A DNA stretch of 5,552 bases, from assembly GCA_030040815.1 (NCBI GenBank), contig JASHSZ010000621.1, positions 1-5,552 on the forward strand, in the 5' to 3' direction. The notes under the pieces are model-generated. The model did no database searches. It was not told where the DNA came from and was given only the letters and a program-made list of their open reading frames with translations. The stretch comes from Streptosporangiaceae bacterium. Its GTDB lineage: Bacteria > Actinomycetota > Actinomycetes > Streptosporangiales > Streptosporangiaceae. Below are positions 1-4,691 of this stretch, in pieces. Numbering within the stretch: position 1 is the first letter of the stretch; every line of letters begins with the position of its first letter. A program made the position numbers and the translations under genes.

Positions 1-962
1 TCAACCACTGCTTCGCCTACATCGAGGGCCTCATCGCCGTCATGTTCGTCGCCGGCACCGTGATCGTGCAGGCGACGTTCGACCCCGCGGCATCCCTGGC
101 GGCGATCGAGCAGCACCAGGTCGGTGAGGTGCTGTTCGTGCCGACCATGAGCCTCGCCGTCGTCGCGGCGGCACGGATGTCCAGCTACGACGTGTCCTGC
201 CTGCACTCGGTTATGTCGGCCGCCTCGGCTGCGCCAGCCAGCTTGTGGAGCGAGCTCGCCAAGCTGCTCGAGGTGGAGCAGCTTGTCACCGCGTACGGCA
301 TGACCGAGACGTCCGCCGCCAGCACGTTCACGCTGCCGGGCGGACCGCTGGACGATCTGGAGCAGACGGTGGGGTATCCCAAGCCCGGCGGGATCGCGAG
401 TGACCCGGCGCTGGACGGCCGGGTGATCGACTACAAGACGGTCGACCCGGTGAGTGGCGCCGATCTCCCGCCCGGCACCGAGGGCGAACTCGCCGCCCGC
501 GGCCCGGTCATCACGCCTGGCTACTTCCAGCAGCCGGAGGCAACGGCCGCGGCCATGCTGCCGGGTGGCTGGCTGCGATCCGGCGATCTCGGGTACATCC
601 GCGCCGACGGCGCGCTGGTACTGACCGGCCGGGCCAAGGACCTGTACAAGTGCGGCGGGGAGCTGGTGATGCCCGCCGAGGTCGAGGAGGTTCTGAACCG
701 GCGCTCGGACGTGGTGCAGGCATTCGTCGTTGGCGTTCCTGACGCCAGGATGGGCGAAGTGGGCTGCGCCTGGGTAGTCCCCGAGCGCGGTGCCGAACTC
801 GACCCGGAGGAAGTCATGGCGGCCTGCCGGGGCGAGCTGGCCCGGTTCAAGGTGCCGGCCTACGTGTTCATGGTCAGCGCCGACGAGCTGCCGCTGACCA
901 TATCCGGGAAGGTGCAGAAGTTCCGGCTGGCCCAGCGGGCGATCGAGCAGCTCGGCTTGTGA
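1..962 (+). CDS. Acyl-CoA synthetase / AMP-dependent ligase, C-terminal part (5' end outside window)
   Basis: This is a class I adenylate-forming enzyme. Members activate a carboxylic acid with ATP to an acyl-AMP and usually transfer it to CoA. The reading frame is open from the window edge (first full codon at 3), so the first Met at 42 is internal; 319 residues are visible. Counting from that Met, the motifs are YGMTET (85-90), GWLRSGDLG (176-184), GRAKD (196-200), CGGELVMP (204-211) and PLTISGK (284-290). Lys290 is the expected catalytic lysine of the mobile C-terminal domain. The N-terminal nucleotide-binding loop (TSGTTG-like) must lie upstream of the window. Full family members are about 500-550 residues, so some 200 are missing through the window edge, with no sign of damage. 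Substrate cannot be read from the sequence. The gene ends 68 bp before the convergent SRPBCC gene, and I see no clear terminator hairpin in that gap. Confidence 0.93.
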   Translation, partial: NHCFAYIEGLIAVMFVAGTVIVQATFDPAASLAAIEQHQVGEVLFVPTMSLAVVAAARMSSYDVSCLHSVMSAASAAPASLWSELAKLLEVEQLVTAYGMTETSAASTFTLPGGPLDDLEQTVGYPKPGGIASDPALDGRVIDYKTVDPVSGADLPPGTEGELAARGPVITPGYFQQPEATAAAMLPGGWLRSGDLGYIRADGALVLTGRAKDLYKCGGELVMPAEVEEVLNRRSDVVQAFVVGVPDARMGEVGCAWVVPERGAELDPEEVMAACRGELARFKVPAYVFMVSADELPLTISGKVQKFRLAQRAIEQLGL

Positions 963-1030
963 CGCCTGGCACTCCAGCGGTTGATCGTGATCTCGCTGTC
1001 AAGGCGGAGGTGTGGTGGTGGCCGGGGCGG

Positions 1031-1498
1031 TCAGCTGCCGTGGTGGCCTGGGCCGGTGCCTGCGTTGTGAAGCCAGCCCGTGATCGCAGCTTCCCAGGAC
1101 TGGAGATAGGCGGGATAGTTGTCGGCGAATTCGCCGATCTTGTCGTCGGCGAGGCTGGTGAGCGCGGTCAGCAGGTAGGTGACCGCGACCTCGCTGTGAT
1201 GGCCGGCGGCGCCGACCGTGATCGTCACGGTGCCCGCCCGGTCGCCGGGGGTCACGCGGGCGTAGGAGATGCGCTTGCCTGGTTGCCGGTCTGTCACGAG
1301 CCAGACGGTGGACTGGCCGTGGGCGCTGGTCTCGAAGACGGTTCCCGGCTCGGTGTCGTCGAGGGTCTGGGCCGGGAAGCTGGGGCGCCATCCGTGCGCC
1401 CAGTCCTGTTCGCCGCGGGGGGTGAACAGGCGGAACGCTTCGGCGGGCGGGAGGCCGACCCGGATGTGGCCGGTCAGCCGCCGCTGCTTGCCAGTCAT
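1031..1498 (-). CDS. SRPBCC (START-like) domain protein
   Basis: A 155-residue cytosolic protein with no signal peptide or membrane segment. The layout fits the SRPBCC fold (Bet v1/AHSA1-like hydrophobic-cavity proteins). It has an opening strand HIRVGLPPAEAFRLFTP (11-27) with the typical 'P.E.AF.LFTP' turn, then W33/W37 around 'DWAHGWRP'. Next come beta strands VFETSAHGQSTVWLVTDRQP (54-73), RISYARVTPG (76-85) and VTITVGAAG (91-99). A long C-terminal helix (about 112-143) follows. Such proteins bind a small hydrophobic ligand or act as enzymes; nothing here identifies the ligand. The start codon overlaps the stop of the upstream RHH-like gene (ATGA, 1498-1495). A GGAG ribosome-binding site lies inside that gene at 1507-1504, 5 nt before the ATG, so the two genes are translationally coupled. 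The fold call is by pattern; the role is unknown. Confidence 0.85.
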   Translation of the reverse strand: MTGKQRRLTGHIRVGLPPAEAFRLFTPRGEQDWAHGWRPSFPAQTLDDTEPGTVFETSAHGQSTVWLVTDRQPGKRISYARVTPGDRAGTVTITVGAAGHHSEVAVTYLLTALTSLADDKIGEFADNYPAYLQSWEAAITGWLHNAGTGPGHHGS

Positions 1499-1740
1499 GG
1501 CTGCTCCGTCAGCTTGTGCGCGTCGGCGGCGGTCAGGGTGAGGCCGTAGACCGCCTTGAGCTGATCGATCTTGGCAACGACAGGCGGCCCGAAGGACGCC
1601 TTGCCCTCTAGGGCGTGCAAGACGATGCCTTCGACGAGGTCACCGAGGGACACGTCGAGGTATTCGGCCAGGCCCTTGAGGACTTTCAGCGTGTTGCGCT
1701 CGATGCGAAGGCCAGTCTGCACTCGCTCGATTGTTACCAT
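1495..1740 (-). CDS. Small ribbon-helix-helix-like protein, putative DNA-binding regulator
   Basis: An 81-residue protein. Residues 7-15 (VQTGLRIER) could be the DNA-contacting beta strand. They are followed by helix A (about 16-29, LKVLKGLAEYLD) and helix B (about 31-46, SLGDLVEGIVLHALEG). This is the strand-helix-helix order and size of the MetJ/Arc/CopG fold. A C-terminal tail (47-81, VAKIDQLKAVYGLTLTAADA) is helical and may mediate contacts with the partner protein. The ATG at 1740 is chosen because a TATCTT -10 box lies 6 nt upstream and because the codon sits in the centre of an 18-bp palindrome, which would make a natural autoregulatory operator. It is the first gene of an operon with the SRPBCC gene (4-bp overlap). 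Similar small proteins beside SRPBCC genes are, to my memory, common in actinomycetes, usually as hypothetical proteins. The fold is inferred and no function has been shown. It could instead be a non-DNA-binding partner of the SRPBCC protein. Confidence 0.75.
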   Translation of the reverse strand: MVTIERVQTGLRIERNTLKVLKGLAEYLDVSLGDLVEGIVLHALEGKASFGPPVVAKIDQLKAVYGLTLTAADAHKLTEQP

Positions 1741-1748
1741 GGTAACAA
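1731..1748. promoter_or_regulatory. Perfect 18-bp palindrome over the RHH-like gene start (putative operator)
   Basis: The sequence TTGTTACCATGGTAACAA is its own reverse complement, centred between 1739 and 1740. The ATG of the minus-strand RHH-like gene (1740-1738) lies across the centre. The palindrome also overlaps the -10 box by two bases and spans the likely transcription start, so a bound repressor would block RNA polymerase. If the transcript is leaderless, only half of the palindrome is transcribed, so it should act as a DNA site rather than an RNA hairpin. Each half-site is GTTACC. RHH dimers typically bind short inverted repeats of this kind, which makes the neighbouring gene product the best candidate ligand. 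Operator function is an inference. Confidence 0.6.
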
Positions 1749-1752
1749 GATA
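1747..1752 (-). promoter_or_regulatory. Putative -10 box of a leaderless promoter for the RHH-like/SRPBCC operon
   Basis: Read on the minus strand, the hexamer is TATCTT, which fits the actinobacterial TANNNT -10 consensus. Six bases separate it from the A of the ATG at 1740. This is the spacing expected when transcription starts at the start codon itself (leaderless mRNA). There is no Shine-Dalgarno sequence before the ATG, which agrees. I see no convincing -35 hexamer, and many actinobacterial promoters lack one. Confidence 0.55.
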
Positions 1753-1770
1753 ACATGCCTAGGCCCACGA

Positions 1771-2154
1771 TCACGGTGTACCGCTGGAGTACGAGGCGAC
1801 GCCGACGCGCTCGTAGGTGAGGTAGGCGAGACCGCCGCCGAGGGTCCGGGCCTGGACGAGGCGCCCGGGGGTCTTGTCGCTGGCCTCGCCGAAGAGGCGT
1901 TCGCCCGTGCCGAGCACGACCGGGAAGATCTTCAGTCGGAGCTCGCCGACCAGGTCGTGCTCCATGAGCGTGCGCACGAGCTTGATGCTGCCGATGACGA
2001 CGATGTCGCCAGCTAGCTGCTGCCGCAGCTTCGAGACCTGGCCGGGTACGTCGCCGCCGAGCACCGTCGCGGAGACGACGTACGTGGGCAGGCCGTTGAG
2101 CCGGTCCGCCAGCTCGCCGGTCCGGGACAGCCACTTCGAGCTGACATACTCGTC
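1771..2154 (-). pseudogene. RibD_C / dihydrofolate-reductase-like protein, 5'-truncated remnant
   Basis: About 127 codons match the C-terminal two thirds of the RibD C-terminal/DHFR-like family. Counting from the codon at 2154, the recognisable stretches are KWLSRTGELADRLNGLP (7-23), YVVSATVLGG (25-34), VVIGSIKLVRTLMEHDLV (52-69), LKIFPVVLGTGERLFGE (74-90) and LAYLTYERV (109-117). The stop is at 1773-1771. Family members of this type are about 180-200 residues and start with a conserved strand plus 'SLDG' and 'GR.TYE' motifs. None of these is found in any frame upstream. The reading frame stays open to the right, and an ATG at 2316 would give a 181-residue ORF. Its first ~54 residues are Arg/Thr/Ala-rich, antisense to the neighbouring sigma-like remnant, and unlike the family. 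I therefore read this as a truncated gene whose 5' third was deleted, not as an intact enzyme. A chimeric expressed protein cannot be excluded. Confidence 0.8.
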
Positions 2155-2165
2155 GCTGCAAGATC
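2145..2165. other. Probable deletion junction between two truncated divergent genes
   Basis: To the left, homology to the RibD_C family (minus strand) runs up to about 2140-2154 and then stops. To the right, sigma/SnoaL-like homology (plus strand) begins at about 2160. Both genes lack their 5' parts, and the two breaks fall within roughly 20 bp. I see no inverted repeats, target-site duplication or transposase around the point, so a simple deletion is more likely than an insertion-element scar. The exact breakpoint cannot be set from this sequence alone. Confidence 0.5.
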
Positions 2166-2273
2166 GGTCTCTTCGTTCTGGCCCTCGCTGGCGACCGGAT
2201 CTGCGCAATGACTCGGTTCGAGAACGGCGCGCTGCCGTGGTTCGGGCTGCCGCGATCGCTCCCGAGCCGGTAG
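2145..2273 (+). pseudogene. C-terminal remnant of an ECF sigma factor (SnoaL-type C-terminal domain)
   Basis: In the plus-strand frame closed by the TAG at 2271-2273, the codons from about 2163 read IGLFVLALAGDRICAMTRFE followed by LPWFGLPRSLPSR. This resembles the extreme C-terminus of ECF sigma factors that carry an NTF2/SnoaL-like C-terminal domain, where a '[L/V]xLxGDRIxxIT.F' strand pair is followed by 'FP.FGLP'. A stand-alone SnoaL-like protein would end the same way. Only about 37 codons remain. The same frame has a TGA at 2142-2144, and the residues between 2145 and 2162 do not look like the family. Sigma-2, sigma-4 and most of the SnoaL domain are absent. It lies head to head with the RibD_C remnant, its broken end touching that gene's broken end. 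It ends 41 bp before the glycosylase start. The assignment rests on a short stretch recognised by memory. Confidence 0.6.
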
Positions 2274-2314
2274 CAGGCACCTCGGTTGTCGGCGGCTGCT
2301 GGTAAACAGAGACC

Positions 2315-2995
2315 ATGGTCGCTGCGAAAGCACCGCGAACAGCACCGCGGGCGCACAAGATCACCCCGCGCGAGGCGGCGCGACTGCTCGCAGATCGCGA
2401 TCCGGTCCTGGCCAGGCTGGTGGCCGAGGCAGGCCTGCTGTCCCTCCCGGTCCCGACCGAGACGCACTTCGGCACGCTAGTGCGCGCTATCACGTTCCAG
2501 CAGCTGGCGGGCCCAGCCGCGCGCGCGATCCACAGCCGCCTGATCGCCGCCCTCGATGGCGACATCTCCCCCGAGCGCCTGGTCGCGCTGCCGGACGCGG
2601 CGCTGCGCGCCGCCGGGCTGTCGGGAGCCAAGACCGCGTCACTGCGCGACCTGGCCGCGAAGGTGCTCGACGGGAGCGTGGTGCTGGAGTCACGCCGGCT
2701 CGCCCACCTCAGTGACGACGAGATCGTGACCCAGCTGTCGAGCGTGCGCGGCATCGGCCAGTGGACCGCGGAGATGTTTCTGATCTTCCAGCTCCGGCGG
2801 CTGGATGTGTGGCCCACCGGCGATCTCGGCGTGCGCCGCGGGTACGGGCTGGCCTGGGGCATCCCGATGCCGACGCCGAAGCAGCTCGATGCCCTCGGCG
2901 TGCCGTACCGCCCGTACCGCAGCATCGTGGCCTGGTACTGCTGGCGCGCCGCCGAAATCTACGGCAAGCAGGCCGTGGCGCTCCCGGTGGGCTGA
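2315..2995 (+). CDS. DNA-3-methyladenine glycosylase II (AlkA-type, HhH-GPD)
   Basis: A 226-residue base-excision-repair enzyme that removes alkylated bases such as 3-methyladenine from DNA, leaving an abasic site. The N-terminal half includes ITFQQLAGPAARAI (59-72), the conserved 'I..QQ[I/L]...AA..I' helix. The helix-hairpin-helix is LSSVRGIGQWTAEMFLIF (141-158). The GPD segment WPTGDLGVRRG (166-176) contains Asp170, equivalent to the catalytic Asp of E. coli AlkA. The C-terminal 'YRPYRSIVAWYCWRA' (198-212) is also typical of the family. The length matches the short actinobacterial AlkA form, without the Ada regulatory domain. ATG 2315 is the first possible start, because the frame has a TAA at 2303-2305. 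No good Shine-Dalgarno sequence precedes it. TAAACA at 2303-2308, 6 nt before the ATG, is at most a weak leaderless -10 candidate because it lacks the final T. It is the first gene of a rightward cluster with the B3/B4 protein and the kinase. Confidence 0.92.
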   Translation: MVAAKAPRTAPRAHKITPREAARLLADRDPVLARLVAEAGLLSLPVPTETHFGTLVRAITFQQLAGPAARAIHSRLIAALDGDISPERLVALPDAALRAAGLSGAKTASLRDLAAKVLDGSVVLESRRLAHLSDDEIVTQLSSVRGIGQWTAEMFLIFQLRRLDVWPTGDLGVRRGYGLAWGIPMPTPKQLDALGVPYRPYRSIVAWYCWRAAEIYGKQAVALPVG

Positions 2996-3007
2996 ATCCT
3001 GCCGACG

Positions 3008-3754
3008 ATGCGAGCACGCAAGGACGGTATCGGCGCCCCCATGAGCAACGACCGAGGTGACGCTCGCGGCTGGCTCGACCAGGCCCGCGTCGACGACGCC
3101 GTCCGGGCGCTCCGCCCCGACTACACGGCGCTGCTGATCGTTGCCGAGGGCCTCACCCCCGGCCCGTCCGACGACGCGACCGACACCCTGCTGCGCGAGG
3201 CCGAGGACGGCGGCCGCGCCGTGCTCGCCGGACGGGCGCCCGCAGAACTGCCGCAGGTGGCCGATTGGCGGGCCGCCTACCAGGCATTTGGCGCCCGGCC
3301 GAGCCGAACCCGGCCCAGCGTCGAGGCGCTGCTGCGCCGACTCGAGGCCGGACTGCCGCGGATAGACCGCATTACCGACGTCTACAACGCCATCTCGGTT
3401 CGGCACCTGGTGCCAGCCGGAGGCGAGGACCTGGATCGCTACCGGGGGCCGACTCGGCTGGTTCGCGCGGCCGGCGATGAGCTGTTCGACACTATGAGGG
3501 ACGGCCTGCCCGACGTCGCGCACCCGGATCCGGGCGAGGTGGTCTGGCGCGACGACGCAGGCGTGACGTGCCGCTGCTGGAACTGGCGGCAGTGCGCCCG
3601 GACACGCGTGACCAGCGCCACGGTGCGCGCCCTCTTCATTCTCGACGGGCTGGCCGCACTCGGCGATGCAGGCCTGCAGGCTGCCGGGGACGACCTCACG
3701 GCAACCCTCGCGGCGCTGCACCCTGGTGCTCGCTTCGCCGCGCGAGTGCTGTAA
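3008..3754 (+). CDS. Stand-alone B3/B4 domain protein (phenylalanyl-tRNA synthetase beta-like)
   Basis: A 248-residue cytosolic protein of the B3/B4 family. The same domain in the beta subunit of phenylalanyl-tRNA synthetase hosts the editing site that clears mischarged Tyr-tRNA(Phe). The role of the free-standing bacterial form is not established. Numbering from the ATG at 3008, the conserved blocks are WRAAYQAFGARPSRTRPSVE (87-106), ITDVYNAISVRHLVPAGGED (122-141), DRYRGPTRLVRAAGDELF (143-160) and CRCWNWRQCARTRV (188-201). The 'YNA.S..H..P.GG.D' and 'W.WRQ..RT' blocks are the family's hallmarks. The synthetase core, the anticodon-binding domain and the N-terminal tRNA-binding domain are absent. 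The start is uncertain. ATG 3041 (237 residues) is the alternative, and neither start has a well-placed Shine-Dalgarno: AAGGA at 3020-3024 lies 16 nt before 3041. The gene begins 12 bp after the glycosylase stop and is probably cotranscribed with it. Confidence 0.85.
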   Translation: MRARKDGIGAPMSNDRGDARGWLDQARVDDAVRALRPDYTALLIVAEGLTPGPSDDATDTLLREAEDGGRAVLAGRAPAELPQVADWRAAYQAFGARPSRTRPSVEALLRRLEAGLPRIDRITDVYNAISVRHLVPAGGEDLDRYRGPTRLVRAAGDELFDTMRDGLPDVAHPDPGEVVWRDDAGVTCRCWNWRQCARTRVTSATVRALFILDGLAALGDAGLQAAGDDLTATLAALHPGARFAARVL

Positions 3755-3773
3755 CGGGCCGGTCAGCCTACGC

Positions 3774-3779
3774 GGAGGA
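3774..3779 (+). promoter_or_regulatory. Ribosome-binding site that fixes the kinase start
   Basis: GGAGGA ends 3 nt before the GTG at 3783. It is the strongest Shine-Dalgarno sequence in the rightward cluster. It favours this GTG over the in-frame ATG at 3666, which lies 86 bp inside the preceding B3/B4 gene. Confidence 0.75.
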
Positions 3780-3782
3780 ACC

Positions 3783-4691
3783 GTGTCACTGCAGGATCTG
3801 CGCGATCTGGCGGTCACCGACATGGCCGCGGCCGCTTCCCCGGCGGGAAAGTCATGGCTGGCGGCCTTGCCCGCAATGGTCGACGAGCTGGCGCGCCGGT
3901 GGCTTTTCACTACCGACGAGGACGCCGTGCGGCACGGATACCACGCGGTTGTCGTGCCCGTGCGCAGAGATGGCCGTGCTCTCGCGCTGAAGCTGATCTG
4001 GCCACCTGATCAGGTCAGCAGCGAGGCAGCCGCGCTGATCGCCTGGCAGGCACGTGGATCAGTCGAGCTGGTGGACGCCGACCTGGCATACGGCGCGCTG
4101 CTTCTGGAGCGCCTTGACACCTCGCGCTCGCTGGCGAGCATGCCGCTGGCCGAGGCTGCGGCCATCGCCGGCGCCCTCATCCGCAGACTGGCCATCGAGG
4201 CGCCGCGACCCTTCCCCGCGCTGCAGGCCGCTGCTCGCGATCTCGCTGCAACGCTCGAAGCACGCCAGGTCGCGTCACACGACCCGCTGCCTGGCGACTG
4301 GGTCGCCCTCGCCTGCAGGCTCGCGGCCAGCCTGGCCGAGGATCCAGTCCGCCTCCTGGTTCACACGGACCTGCATTACGACAACGTCCTCGCGTGCGAG
4401 CGCCCAGGCCAGCCGTGGGTCGCGATCGACCCCAAGGCCGCGGTGGGAAATCCTGCCCGGTCGGCAGCGGAACTGCTCTGGACCCGAGTCGATGAATTGC
4501 CGGGCCCGCAGGCCGTCATCAGCCTTCTCGACACGATCGTCGCGAGCGGGCAGCTCGACCATGACGCAGCGGCGGCCTGGGGTTTCGTGCGAGCGATCGA
4601 TTACTGGCTGTGGGGGGTCACGATCGGCCTCACGACCGACCTGGTTCGCTGCGAGCGGGTTGCCAGCGCGCTGGCGAGCATCGTCGACTAG
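3783..4691 (+). CDS. APH(6)/hydroxyurea-resistance-type phosphotransferase
   Basis: A 302-residue kinase-like protein of the aminoglycoside/hydroxyurea phosphotransferase family (the APH(6) streptomycin 6-kinase group). These enzymes inactivate small molecules by ATP-dependent phosphorylation in the cytoplasm. From the GTG at 3783, Lys70 in ALALKLIWP with Glu81 in SSEAAALIAW are the likely nucleotide-binding pair. LLLERL (106-111) is the hinge. LLVHTDLHYDNVLA (191-204) is the catalytic loop with Asp196 and Asn201. WVAIDPKAAVGNPA (212-225) is the metal-binding segment with Asp216, its 'DPK' being characteristic of this family. The canonical HGD is HTD here, a variant I recall in actinomycete relatives. 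The start is set by GGAGGA just upstream and leaves 28 bp after the B3/B4 stop. The actual substrate, an antibiotic or a housekeeping metabolite, cannot be read from the sequence. Its TAG is directly followed by the TAA of the opposing gene. Confidence 0.88.
   Translation: MSLQDLRDLAVTDMAAAASPAGKSWLAALPAMVDELARRWLFTTDEDAVRHGYHAVVVPVRRDGRALALKLIWPPDQVSSEAAALIAWQARGSVELVDADLAYGALLLERLDTSRSLASMPLAEAAAIAGALIRRLAIEAPRPFPALQAAARDLAATLEARQVASHDPLPGDWVALACRLAASLAEDPVRLLVHTDLHYDNVLACERPGQPWVAIDPKAAVGNPARSAAELLWTRVDELPGPQAVISLLDTIVASGQLDHDAAAAWGFVRAIDYWLWGVTIGLTTDLVRCERVASALASIVD

Noticed and set aside
963..1030. Terminator between the convergent ligase and SRPBCC genes
   Set aside because: The 68-bp gap is GT/GC-rich but I could not find a convincing stem with a short loop or a T-tract.
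959..1549. 196-codon plus-strand ORF opposite the SRPBCC gene
   Set aside because: Its product has no family features, and the opposite strand gives a coherent SRPBCC protein with a coupled start and RBS.
1031..1740. Toxin-antitoxin module for the RHH-like/SRPBCC pair
   Set aside because: The small first gene and the operator palindrome resemble antitoxin operons. The second protein, however, is an SRPBCC fold with no known toxin signature, so a toxin role is not supported.
1771..2925. Full 384-codon minus-strand ORF as one protein
   Set aside because: Only the last ~127 codons look like a protein family. The rest is antisense to the glycosylase and rich in Arg/Ser/Ala, as shadow frames in GC-rich DNA are.
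3666..3782. Longer kinase start at ATG 3666
   Set aside because: It would overlap the B3/B4 gene by about 90 bp and add a non-family N-terminus. The GTG at 3783 has a strong GGAGGA site.
2690..3910. 406-codon minus-strand ORF opposite the glycosylase, B3/B4 and kinase genes
   Set aside because: The plus-strand genes have clear family motifs throughout. The antisense translation shows no recognisable domain.
4131..4680. Repeated CTGGCGAGCAT (4131 and 4671)
   Set aside because: Two copies of an 11-base Leu-Ala-Ser codon string inside one GC-rich gene. This fits codon bias and there is no further structure.
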